A stretch of 64,000 bases of DNA from Dyella mobilis (GTDB lineage: Bacteria; Pseudomonadota; Gammaproteobacteria; Xanthomonadales; Rhodanobacteraceae): positions 682,001 through 746,000 of the forward strand of contig NZ_JADIKF010000039.1 of the NCBI RefSeq assembly GCF_016904945.1. The letters run 5' to 3'. A program made the translations under genes and the position numbers. The notes below the pieces were generated by a model. It was not told the DNA's origin, ran no database searches, and worked only from the letters and a program-made list of their open reading frames with translations. Below, piece after piece: positions 22,948 through 31,549 of the stretch. How positions within the stretch are numbered: the first letter of the stretch is position 1; each line of letters opens with the position of its first letter.

Positions 22948-24122
22948 AAGACGCAACCTTGGCCGCGCTGCTCTCCCAGTCGCCGGAAGCGCAGCAGGCC
23001 GCGGGTTATGCCGATACGTTGCGCGAAATCCTGCAACAGCCGGCCACCTGGCAGGATACTTTCGATTTGTTGCGTAGCCCGGTCGCCCAGCAGCGGCTGG
23101 CGAAGGCGCTCGATCCGCGGCCTGCCTACATCGTGCTGACCGGCTCGGGCAGTTCCATCTATATAGGCGAGTGCCTGGCGCCCGTGCTGCAGGCCGGCCT
23201 GGGCGTGCCGGTGCAGGCCATTGCCGCGGGCACACTGCTGACCCATTGGCGCAGCGTACTGCCGCCGGGGCCGGGCCTGCTGGTTTCGCTGGCGCGCTCG
23301 GGCGACAGTCCGGAGAGCGCCGGCGTGGTGAACCTGTTGCTGGAGCATGCGCCGAGCTGGCGCCATCTGGTGATCACCTGCAATGCGAACGGCAAGCTTG
23401 CCACGCAGTATCGCGACGAATCTCGCGTGACCGCGCTGGTGCTCGATGAGCGCACCAACGACCGCAGCCTGGTGATGACCAGCAGTTTCACCAACCTGTT
23501 GCTGGGTGGCACGGCGTTGCTGCACGACACGTCCGCCGCATTGCCGGCCAGCGCGGTGGCGCGTGCCGCCACCGATACGCAGCACATTTTCGATGCGCAC
23601 ACCGATGCCGTCGCCGCGCTGGCGCAGCGCGGTTTCACCTCGGCGGTGTACCTGGGCAGCGGTGCCGCTTTCGGCGCCGCGCGCGAGGGCGCGCTGAAGA
23701 TGCTGGAGATGACCGGCGGCAAGGTGGTTACGCTGGCGGAAACGTTCCTCGGCTTGCGTCACGGACCGATGTCTTTCGTGCATCCGCAGACGCTGGTGGT
23801 GGCCTTGCTGTCGCCCGATCCGGCGGTGCGCCAATACGAATGCGATCTGCTGCGCGAGCTGTCGCGCAAGCAGCTCGGCATGGCAAAGCTGGTCGTGGGC
23901 GACGACATCCCGGCCGACGTGCTGGGCCCGCAGGATGTCGGCATCGCCACGTCCACGCCGACTGGTGGTGCGGAAGTCGCGGCCATGCTCAGCGGTGTGG
24001 TGGTGACGCAATGGCTGGCGTTTTTCCGCTGCCTCGACCAGGGCGGCAAGCCCGATACGCCTTCCGAAGGCGTGCTGACGCGCGTGGTGGAAGATTTCGC
24101 CATTCACGGAGCGGCGCCGTGA
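22890..24122 (+). CDS. agaS: AgaS-type SIS-domain sugar-phosphate isomerase/deaminase
   Basis: The product is 410 aa with two SIS domains: VLTGSGSSIYIGECLAPVLQ with LVSLARSGDSPESAGVVNLL, then YLGSGAAFGAAREGALKMLE with AETFLGLRHGPMSFV. AgaS proteins convert galactosamine-6-phosphate to tagatose-6-phosphate and ammonia, or isomerise aldose/ketose phosphates. The GTG-free start at 22890 has GGGAG 10 bases upstream; ATG 22920 is an alternative. It heads a rightward operon with two sugar kinases, coupled by overlaps, and is opposite the aldolase. Symbol given by family and context; the exact substrate is inferred. Confidence 0.85.
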   Translation: MVSHSNELSKMSILHKKTKEDATLAALLSQSPEAQQAAGYADTLREILQQPATWQDTFDLLRSPVAQQRLAKALDPRPAYIVLTGSGSSIYIGECLAPVLQAGLGVPVQAIAAGTLLTHWRSVLPPGPGLLVSLARSGDSPESAGVVNLLLEHAPSWRHLVITCNANGKLATQYRDESRVTALVLDERTNDRSLVMTSSFTNLLLGGTALLHDTSAALPASAVARAATDTQHIFDAHTDAVAALAQRGFTSAVYLGSGAAFGAAREGALKMLEMTGGKVVTLAETFLGLRHGPMSFVHPQTLVVALLSPDPAVRQYECDLLRELSRKQLGMAKLVVGDDIPADVLGPQDVGIATSTPTGGAEVAAMLSGVVVTQWLAFFRCLDQGGKPDTPSEGVLTRVVEDFAIHGAAP

Positions 24123-25060
24123 CGACGCCCGACCGCCCCGTGCGCATCCTCGTCGTCGGCGAAATCAACGTCGACTTCGTTTTCAAAGGCTGTCACGCCG
24201 CACCCACGCTGGGACGCGAAGTGCTGGCCGACGATTTCGTGATGACGCCGGGCAGTTCGTCGATGATCTGCGCGATGGGCCTGGCGCGCTTGGGCAACCG
24301 GGTGAATTTCCACGGCAGGCTGGGCGTAGATGCCTCCGGCAAATTCTGTCTGCAGGCCTTGCAGGATGCCGGCATCGACGTGAGCTCGCTGCAGCCCGAT
24401 GCGGCGTTGCGCACGGGCGTGACGGCATCCCTGTCCACGCCGCAGGATCGCGCATTGGTCACCTTTCCCGGTGCGATGGCGGAATTGCACGCCGCAGAAA
24501 TCCAGGACAGTTGGCTGGAGCAAGTCGACCATCTGCACGTGTCCTCCTATTTTTTGCAAAAGAGCCTGCGGCCGGGCTGTCGCAAGCTGTTTGCGCGCGC
24601 GGCGGAAGCGGGCCTCAGCACGTCGCTCGATCCGGGCTTCGATCCGGAGCAGCGTTGGGATGACGACTTGCTCGACACCTTGAACGAAGTCGACATCTTC
24701 CTCCCCAACGAAGAAGAGCTGCTGGCCATCACCGGCCACGCCGATATCGGCGAAGCACTGGGTGCCCTGCAGAACGGTCGCACGCAAACCGTGGTCAAGC
24801 GTGGCAGGCAAGGCTGCAGCAGCCTGCGCGAAGGCCAGTGGTTGCACGTACCTGCCTACACGGTGGATGCCATCGACAGCACCGGTGCGGGCGACTCGTT
24901 CGATGCAGGCTTCCTGCACGCCTGGCTGCGCGAAATACCCTGGCTGGATTGCATGCGCTGGGGCAGCGCATGCGGCAGCTTGTCCACGCGCGGCATCGGC
25001 GGCACCACCCGACAGGCCACGGCAAGCGAAGCGCTGGCCTTGATGGCGGGCACCCCATGA
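24119..25060 (+). CDS. PfkB-family carbohydrate kinase
   Basis: The product is 313 aa, ribokinase-like. ILVVGEINVDFVFKG opens it, the sugar-binding part has DDFVMTPGSSSMICAMGLARLG, and the C-terminal PfkB signature is DSTGAGDSFDAGFLHAWL with the catalytic aspartate in GAGD. The GTG at 24119 overlaps the stop of agaS (GTGA). It would phosphorylate a sugar at the start of the pathway, such as GalNAc or galactosamine, or serve as the second kinase. Which of the two kinases acts first cannot be told from the sequence. Confidence 0.88.
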   Translation: MTTPDRPVRILVVGEINVDFVFKGCHAAPTLGREVLADDFVMTPGSSSMICAMGLARLGNRVNFHGRLGVDASGKFCLQALQDAGIDVSSLQPDAALRTGVTASLSTPQDRALVTFPGAMAELHAAEIQDSWLEQVDHLHVSSYFLQKSLRPGCRKLFARAAEAGLSTSLDPGFDPEQRWDDDLLDTLNEVDIFLPNEEELLAITGHADIGEALGALQNGRTQTVVKRGRQGCSSLREGQWLHVPAYTVDAIDSTGAGDSFDAGFLHAWLREIPWLDCMRWGSACGSLSTRGIGGTTRQATASEALALMAGTP

Positions 25061-25986
25061 TCACCGTCGCCGGCTTCAATACCGCGATCGATCGCTTCAT
25101 CCAGCTCGGTACGCTGACGCCTGGCGAGGTGCACCGCGTGCGCACGGAGCTGGTGTATCCCGGCGGCAAGGGCGTGCACGTGGCGCAGACCATTGCCGCG
25201 TTGGGCGAACGTGTGCACCTCGTCGGCCTGGTCGACGCCGCGCATCGCAATTTGATTTGCCGGCGCATGAGCGAGCGCGGCGTGCTGTTCCACGGCGTGG
25301 AGATTGCGGGCGACCTGCGCCATTGCCTGGCGCTGCAAGACGACGAAGGCCGCATCACCGAGATACTTGGGCAAGGGCCGCAACTGAGCCCGGCCGAATG
25401 CGACGCACTGGTGCGCGATTTCCGCCGCAGCGTGGATGAAAGCGATCTGGTGATTCTCTCCGGCAGCCTGCCGCGCGGATTCGAGCCGACGGCGTACGCG
25501 GAGCTTTCCACCTACGTCAAAGGCCACGGCCAGCGCTGCCTGGTCGATGCCAGCGGCGCGGCGATGCGCCATGCGCTTGAAGCGCAGCCGTTCCTGATCA
25601 AGCCCAATCGCGACGAGATCAGCGAACTGTCCGGCCAGCCCGTGACCGATCTCGATGGCGCGCTGCAAGCTGTGCGCGACTTGATGGCGCAGGGTGTGGC
25701 GATGCCGGTGGTGACCATGGGCGCGCTCGGCGCGATGGCCGGCAATGCCAGCGGAATCTGGCATGCCGAACTTTCGCTTGAGCGGGTGCGCAACACGGTG
25801 GGTTCGGGCGATTGCCTGCTCGGCGGCATCGCCGTGGGCATCGCGCGCGAAATGAGCTTGGAGGACACGTTGCGTCTTGGCGCCGCTTGCGGCGCAGCCA
25901 ATGCGCAGGGTGAGGAGACCGGCTTCGTCCAACGGCGAGCGGTCGAGGCGTTGTTGCCGCAAGTAAGGGTCCGGCGCCTGTCGTGA
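25057..25986 (+). CDS. Hexose kinase of the 1-phosphofructokinase/tagatose-6-phosphate kinase family
   Basis: The product is 309 aa. Its N-terminus ITVAGFNTAIDRFIQLGTL and VYPGGKGVHVAQTIAALGER are typical of the FruK/LacC/PfkB subgroup acting on sugar phosphates. The anion-hole aspartate is in NTVGSGDCLLGGIAVG. It starts inside the previous stop (ATGA). Phosphorylating tagatose-6-phosphate to the bisphosphate would link AgaS to the aldolase. Substrate assignment rests on family and neighbours. Confidence 0.88.
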   Translation: MITVAGFNTAIDRFIQLGTLTPGEVHRVRTELVYPGGKGVHVAQTIAALGERVHLVGLVDAAHRNLICRRMSERGVLFHGVEIAGDLRHCLALQDDEGRITEILGQGPQLSPAECDALVRDFRRSVDESDLVILSGSLPRGFEPTAYAELSTYVKGHGQRCLVDASGAAMRHALEAQPFLIKPNRDEISELSGQPVTDLDGALQAVRDLMAQGVAMPVVTMGALGAMAGNASGIWHAELSLERVRNTVGSGDCLLGGIAVGIAREMSLEDTLRLGAACGAANAQGEETGFVQRRAVEALLPQVRVRRLS

Positions 25987-26005
25987 CAAATGCAGAAGGG
26001 TTCAA

Positions 26006-26025
26006 CCGGACGGGAAACCGTCCGG
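26006..26025. terminator. 8-bp inverted repeat after the kinase operon
   Basis: CCGGACGG, GAAA, CCGTCCGG form a compact GNRA-capped hairpin 19 bases after the kinase stop. No T-run follows, so it could be a 3' end stabiliser or weak terminator before the receptor gene. Confidence 0.4.
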
Positions 26026-26165
26026 ACGGAGTTGTTTGCGCCCAATTTTTGCAGAGGGCGGAAAGAAACGTGGCGCAGGGGAAGTGTCCACGACATCCAC
26101 AGTGCCTGTCGCAGAGGGGAGATGTACGGATCTGCGCAAGGCCATAAAAACTTGGGAGGGCAGTC

Positions 26166-29100
26166 ATGCGTACTGCGAACGCTGGAAAATTTGTCGTCGA
26201 TCAAAAAAAAGGGAAGTTGCTGACGGTATCCATCCGCAAATCGCTGCTCGCGATGCAGGCAGTTTGCGTCACCGGCGGCTTGGCACTGGCGGGAGGGGCC
26301 TGGGCGCAGACCAACGCTTCGCCGGCCAACAGCCAGACGCAAAGCGCCACGTCAAATACTCAAAGCACCAGCACCACCGCGGCAACACCCGCGCCGGCAC
26401 CGGCAAAGAAACCGGTGAAGGAGCTTGAAAGCGTAACCGTCACCGGCACCAATATCCGCGGTGTCGACATGGAAACGGCGCTGCCGACCATCACCATCTC
26501 CAAAGAGGACATCCAGCGCCAAGGTTTTGCCACCGTCGGCCAGCTGCTGCAGAACCTGCCCGCGGCGGCCACGCCGGACCTTAGCCGCGGCGACGCCGCT
26601 TCGCTGGGCCCGAACCAGGGCGGCACCTTTATCGACTTGCGCGGACTGGGTGCACAACGCACCTTGGTGCTGGTGGACGGCCAGCGCATCGGCGCCGTGC
26701 ATGGCGGCTATACCGACATCAGCGTGATTCCCGCGGCGATCGTCGACCACATCGACATCCTCGGCAGCGGCGCTTCGGCCATCTATGGTTCGGATGCGAT
26801 TGCCGGCGTGATCAATATCGTCACCATCAAGAATTTCAAGGGCGTGCAGGTCGATACTTATGCGGGCGAATACATGCCGCACGAGGATGGCGCGCAGGCG
26901 CAGTACAGCGTCACTGCCGGCTCCACGACCGCGCGCAATTCGCTGATCGGCAGCGTGTCGTATCAATATCAGGGTTCGGTGTGGGGCGGCGCACGGCCGT
27001 GGTCGGCGTATCCGCAGACCAATCGCCTGCCGTATTTCGGGCTCAATGAGCTTCCGCCGAACAGCGGCGTGATCACCAATTCACCCAATGCCAATCCGAA
27101 TTTGCCGGGCAACAACACGCTGATTCTCAATCCGGGCGGCAATTCGATGAATATCGGGGACTATTCGTTCCTGCAGCCGCGCACGTTCAGCGCCAACGGC
27201 AACGTCACCAGCCTGGCCAACGCCGGCTCGTATATCTACAACTACAGCAATCTGAGCACCATCCTCAGCCCCAACAAGACCAAGAACCTGTATGTGGCCG
27301 ATCGCTACAAGATCACCGACCACATCACCGCGCACGTCGATGTCGGCTACAACCAGAGCTGGAACGGTGGCGCTGGCGGCCCGAGCTTCCTGTACAGCGG
27401 TCAGTCCAGCAATCCGCCGACCCTGCCGCAGTTCCCGATCGTGCTTTCCGCTCAGAGCTACTACAACCCCTACAACGCGCCGGGCCAGACGCCGCAGGAC
27501 GTGCAGTTCGTGCGCCTGTTCCCGCAAAGCCTGTTCCTCAACGACAACACGTCGAGGAATTTCCGCTACAGCGCAGGGCTCGATGGCGATTTCAACGTCG
27601 GCGACCACGTGTTCAACTGGGATGCCTACTACTACGACAGCCAGATCCGCGACGTCGACATCCGTCCCGGCCAGTACAACCTGATCAATGTGACCCAGGC
27701 GCTGGGGCCGTCGTTCATGCAGAACGGCCAGGTGGTCTGCGGCACGCCGGGCAATGTGATCGCCGGTTGCGTACCGCTCAATCCGCTGGGCACCATCACG
27801 CAGCAAATGTTCAATTACATCGCGCTCGACAACGTCGAGCATACCGGCTACGACGAAAAAGCTTTCGTGGCCGATATCAGCGGCGACGTCTACGAATTGC
27901 CGGGTGGCGACCTGACTGTGGCGGCGGGCGTGCAGCATCGCAACGAATCGGGTTACGACGACACCGACCCCTTCGCTACGGCCGGCTATTCCAGCGATTA
28001 CTCCGTCGAGCCCAACCACGGCAGCTTCAGTCTCAACGAAGGCTACGTGGAAGTTTATGCGCCGCTGCTGAAGGACCTGCCAGGCGTGCAAAGCCTGTCG
28101 TTCGACGTCGCGCGCCGCTGGTCGTACTACAGCAACTTCGGCGGTACGCGTAACTACTCGTTCAAGATGGCGTGGAAGCCGATCGACGACGTGCTGGTGC
28201 GCGCCAGCTACAGCACCGACTTCCGTGCGCCGACCATCAATGATCTGTACCAGGGCCTGTACCTGGCGGGCGGCTTCACCGATCCCTGCGATGCGGTGTA
28301 CGGTCCGGGGCAATATGGATACAGCTCGACGGTGGCGCAGCGCTGCGTGACGGGCTTCGGCGGTTTGCCGGGCGTGCCGGCCAATTTCCGGCAGACGGAC
28401 AATACCGGCACGCCGGTGACGGGGCCGGGCGCTGGAGGTATCACCAACAGCTATAACGGCGGCAACCCCAACCTGCGGCCGGAAACGGCGTACAACGCCG
28501 ACATCGGCATGGTGTACAGCCCCTCGTGGCTGCCGGGCTTCAATGCCACCCTCGACTGGTGGAACTACAACATCCGCAACCTGATCACCGGCATCAGCAA
28601 CGACCAGGTGCTGGCCGATTGCTATCAGTTCGGCCTCACCTCGGCCTGTTCGCAGTTCCAGCGCGAAGGCGGCACGGGTCCGTTGGCCGGCCAGATCATC
28701 AACCTGATGAATCTGGAGACCAACGCGGGCTGGCTGAAGGAGCGCGGTTGGGATTTCGGCGTGAACTACACCTTGCCGGAATACAGCTTCGGCAAGTTCA
28801 AAGTGGCGCTGCAGAGCACCTATATCGCCACCAACAACGTGCAGCCGACGGTGGGCGCAGCGGTGCAGTACACGGCCGGCACCTCGCTGGGCAACCTCGA
28901 TGGCGCAGTGTGGCGCGTGCGCGGCACCTTTACCGTGGGCTGGGACTGGCACAACTTCGGCGCGGATTGGACCGTGCGTTACTTCTCGCCGCTCAAGGGC
29001 TCCTGCGCCTATCCGCCGCCGACCACCACCACGGTATTCCCGTGCAGCCTGCCGAGCTACTACGCGCCCGGCGTGGGCATCTCGCCGATGAACCAGCAGG

Positions 29101-29306
29101 CTTCGGTCACCTTCAACGACTTGCAGGTGCACTGGAAAGCACCCTGGAACGCCACCTTCTCGCTGGGTGTGAACAACATCTTCAATCGCGTGGGCCCGTA
29201 CATCTACGGTGGCGGCTTCAACTCGGGCACGGACAGCTACAACGACTACAACGCTTCGTATGACATCGGACGGTTTGTCTACATGCGCTATCAGCAAAAG
29301 TTCTAA
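26166..29306 (+). CDS. TonB-dependent outer-membrane receptor of the sugar locus
   Basis: The product is 1046 aa. After a signal peptide (ending GGAWAQ near residue 48) come a Thr/Ala/Pro-rich linker and a TonB-box-like ESVTVTGTNIRG. The plug domain has KEDIQRQGFATVGQLLQNLP, RGLGAQRTLVLVDGQRI and GSGASAIYGSDAIAGVINIV, and the 22-strand barrel ends in MRYQQKF. Such receptors in xanthomonads import glycan fragments. GGGAGG lies 6 bases before the ATG. Lying between the kinase operon and two glycosidases, it is probably the uptake channel for their products. Confidence 0.93.
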   Translation: MRTANAGKFVVDQKKGKLLTVSIRKSLLAMQAVCVTGGLALAGGAWAQTNASPANSQTQSATSNTQSTSTTAATPAPAPAKKPVKELESVTVTGTNIRGVDMETALPTITISKEDIQRQGFATVGQLLQNLPAAATPDLSRGDAASLGPNQGGTFIDLRGLGAQRTLVLVDGQRIGAVHGGYTDISVIPAAIVDHIDILGSGASAIYGSDAIAGVINIVTIKNFKGVQVDTYAGEYMPHEDGAQAQYSVTAGSTTARNSLIGSVSYQYQGSVWGGARPWSAYPQTNRLPYFGLNELPPNSGVITNSPNANPNLPGNNTLILNPGGNSMNIGDYSFLQPRTFSANGNVTSLANAGSYIYNYSNLSTILSPNKTKNLYVADRYKITDHITAHVDVGYNQSWNGGAGGPSFLYSGQSSNPPTLPQFPIVLSAQSYYNPYNAPGQTPQDVQFVRLFPQSLFLNDNTSRNFRYSAGLDGDFNVGDHVFNWDAYYYDSQIRDVDIRPGQYNLINVTQALGPSFMQNGQVVCGTPGNVIAGCVPLNPLGTITQQMFNYIALDNVEHTGYDEKAFVADISGDVYELPGGDLTVAAGVQHRNESGYDDTDPFATAGYSSDYSVEPNHGSFSLNEGYVEVYAPLLKDLPGVQSLSFDVARRWSYYSNFGGTRNYSFKMAWKPIDDVLVRASYSTDFRAPTINDLYQGLYLAGGFTDPCDAVYGPGQYGYSSTVAQRCVTGFGGLPGVPANFRQTDNTGTPVTGPGAGGITNSYNGGNPNLRPETAYNADIGMVYSPSWLPGFNATLDWWNYNIRNLITGISNDQVLADCYQFGLTSACSQFQREGGTGPLAGQIINLMNLETNAGWLKERGWDFGVNYTLPEYSFGKFKVALQSTYIATNNVQPTVGAAVQYTAGTSLGNLDGAVWRVRGTFTVGWDWHNFGADWTVRYFSPLKGSCAYPPPTTTTVFPCSLPSYYAPGVGISPMNQQASVTFNDLQVHWKAPWNATFSLGVNNIFNRVGPYIYGGGFNSGTDSYNDYNASYDIGRFVYMRYQQKF

Positions 29307-29317
29307 GGTAGAACTGT

Positions 29318-29352
29318 CGCGGTTCGCGCGGAGTCTTTCCGCGCGAACCGCG
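29318..29352. terminator. Perfect 14-bp stem after the receptor gene
   Basis: CGCGGTTCGCGCGG and its exact complement flank a 7-base loop, 11 bases past the receptor stop. There is no T-run. A partial terminator or mRNA-stabilising hairpin that lowers expression of the downstream glycosidases is plausible. Confidence 0.5.
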
Positions 29353-29416
29353 CCGGATCGTTCGTTTCAGTCGGCGCGTTGGATTCGCCGGCGACCTGAC
29401 GCTTGAGAGGTTTTCG

Positions 29417-31474
29417 ATGCTTCACGTGTATCCCCGTATGCCGGAAAAGAAAGCAAACACCGTGTCGCGCCTGCGCTTGACCGGCTTGGCCCTGGGGTTG
29501 TTGTGTGCGTGCGCCGGCAGCGTCGGCGCGGCTCGTGCCGATGATGCGGCGATCCTGAAACCGGGCTTGCCGGCTTACACCAGCCAAAGCGGTTCGGCCA
29601 GTTTCGGCAATGCCGCGCTGGTGGCCAACTGGAGCGTGGCGGACGGCAAGCTGTCTGGCCTGGCGATTACCGACCGCGACGACGGCCAGGTACTGAAGGT
29701 GGATGCGCCCTTTACGCTGGTGCTGCCGAACAAGCAGACGATCAAGGGCAGCGACATGCATTTGTTGTCGTCGCCCACCGAACGGGAGCTGGCGGTGAAT
29801 GCCAAGGCTTCCAACCTGGCCGACCGCATGCCGGGCAAGGCGATCGCTGCCAGCTTCGGCGATGCCGATGGGCGCTTCCGCGTCGATTGGCAACTGGTGC
29901 AGCGCGAAGGCTCCGCCTATCTTCGCCAGATCGTGACGATCACCGCCCTGAAGCAGGACGAGCCGCTCACCACGGTTTACCTGCTGCCTTCCACCATCGA
30001 TCACGCCGAAGTAGACGGTGTGGTGAAGGGCTCGCCGGTGGTGGCAGGGCGCATGTACTTCGGCTTTGAAAATCCGCTGTCCGACAGCGACGTGCGCGGA
30101 CAGCACGTGATGCTCTCGATGGCGCGCACGCTGCCACTGCACAAAGGGCAGTCGATCACCTATTCGGCAGTGGTGGGCGTAACTCGCGAAGGGCAGATGC
30201 GGCGCGATTTCGCGACCTATGTGGAGCGCGAGCGGGCTCATCCGTATCGCCCGTTCCTGCATTACAACTCCTGGTACGACATCGGCTACTTCACGCCTTA
30301 CAACGAGGCGGAGGCGCTGGACCGCATCAATACCTTTGGCCAGGAACTGACCGTCAAGCGCGGCGTGAAGCTGGATTCCTTCCTGTTCGACGACGGCTGG
30401 GACGATCGCTCCGGCAGTTGGGGTTTCAGCAAGGATTTTCCGCGCGGTTTCGTACCGCTGCGCGAAGCTGCCGCCAAATACGGGGCGGCGCCGGGCATGT
30501 GGTTGTCGCCCTGGGGCGGCTACAGCACGCCGAAGGAAGAACGGGTGAAGAACGGCAAGGCCGCCGGTTACGAGATCATCGATGACGGCCTGGCCTTGTC
30601 GGGGCCGAAGTATTACCAGCGCTTTCACGACGTGGTGATGAACCTGGTCGACAAAGACGGCATCAACCAGTTCAAGTTCGACGGCACCGGCAATGCCGAC
30701 AGCGTGTTCCCCGGCAGCCGTTTCGACAGCGATTTTGCCGCGGCGATCGAGCTGATCAAGAATATCCGCGCTGACAAGCCCGATACCTTCATCAACCTCA
30801 CCACCGGCACCTGGGCTTCGCCGTTCTGGCTGCGCTATGCCGATTCGATCTGGCGCGGCGGCGAGGACGACTGGCATGCCGGCGTGGGTACCGAGCGCGA
30901 GCAGTGGATCACTTACCGCGACCAGCAGACTTACGAGAACATCGTGATCCAGGGACCGTTGTTCCCGATCAACTCGCTGATGCTTCACGGCATCATCTAC
31001 GCGCAGAAGAACAAGCGGCTCAACACCGATCCGGGTCACGATTTCGCCAACGAAGTGCATTCCTACTTCGGCACCGGTACGCAGTTGCAGGAGATGTACA
31101 TCACACCCTCGCTGCTGAGCCAGCAGGATTGGGACACCTTGGCTGCATCGGCCAAGTGGTCGCGCGCCAATGCCGACGTGCTGCGCGATACGCACTGGAT
31201 CGGCGGCGATCCGGGGCGGCTGGACGTGTACGGCTGGGCTTCGTGGTCGCCGGCCAAGTCCATCATCACGCTGCGCAATCCGGATTCGCATCCGCAATCG
31301 GCGGTGATCGACCTGCAGCGCCAGCTGGAATTGCCGCAGGGTGCCGCGCGCCGTTTCGCCGTGCACGACGTCTGGAAGAGTGGCGGCGATGTGCCGCAGC
31401 ACCTGGACGCCGACCACGTGAGCACGATCACGTTGGCCCCGTTTGAAGTATTGACCCTTGAACTGACGCCTTGA
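29417..31474 (+). CDS. GH36-like (clan GH-D) exported alpha-glycosidase
   Basis: The product is 685 aa with a signal peptide (about 1-41, ending GAARA). The catalytic barrel starts at HYNSWYDIGYFTPYNEAEAL. FLFDDGWDD and NQFKFDGTGNAD hold the candidate acid/base and nucleophile aspartates of clan GH-D, and MWLSPWGGYSTPKE is also conserved. Relatives are often labelled 'enterotoxin' or alpha-galactosidase, and the group includes alpha-N-acetylgalactosaminidases. It probably removes terminal alpha-Gal or alpha-GalNAc in the periplasm or outside the cell. It precedes a GH35 gene by 75 bases. Confidence 0.8.
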   Translation: MLHVYPRMPEKKANTVSRLRLTGLALGLLCACAGSVGAARADDAAILKPGLPAYTSQSGSASFGNAALVANWSVADGKLSGLAITDRDDGQVLKVDAPFTLVLPNKQTIKGSDMHLLSSPTERELAVNAKASNLADRMPGKAIAASFGDADGRFRVDWQLVQREGSAYLRQIVTITALKQDEPLTTVYLLPSTIDHAEVDGVVKGSPVVAGRMYFGFENPLSDSDVRGQHVMLSMARTLPLHKGQSITYSAVVGVTREGQMRRDFATYVERERAHPYRPFLHYNSWYDIGYFTPYNEAEALDRINTFGQELTVKRGVKLDSFLFDDGWDDRSGSWGFSKDFPRGFVPLREAAAKYGAAPGMWLSPWGGYSTPKEERVKNGKAAGYEIIDDGLALSGPKYYQRFHDVVMNLVDKDGINQFKFDGTGNADSVFPGSRFDSDFAAAIELIKNIRADKPDTFINLTTGTWASPFWLRYADSIWRGGEDDWHAGVGTEREQWITYRDQQTYENIVIQGPLFPINSLMLHGIIYAQKNKRLNTDPGHDFANEVHSYFGTGTQLQEMYITPSLLSQQDWDTLAASAKWSRANADVLRDTHWIGGDPGRLDVYGWASWSPAKSIITLRNPDSHPQSAVIDLQRQLELPQGAARRFAVHDVWKSGGDVPQHLDADHVSTITLAPFEVLTLELTP

Positions 31475-31500
31475 GGTAGGCTCGGGCGCTTCCCTCGATA

Positions 31501-31525
31501 CTCCCTCTGCCGAGTGCAGAGGGAG
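31501..31525. terminator. 10-bp inverted repeat between the glycosidase genes
   Basis: CTCCCTCTGC, CGAGT, GCAGAGGGAG lie between the GH36-like stop and the GH35 start. No T-run follows, so partial attenuation rather than full termination is more likely. Confidence 0.45.
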
Positions 31526-31549
31526 CAGCGCCCCACAAGGTACGGATCG

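Noticed and set aside
27081-29297. A 738-codon open frame opposite the TonB-dependent receptor
   Set aside because: Val/Ala/Arg-rich sequence with no domain; the receptor on the other strand is unambiguous.
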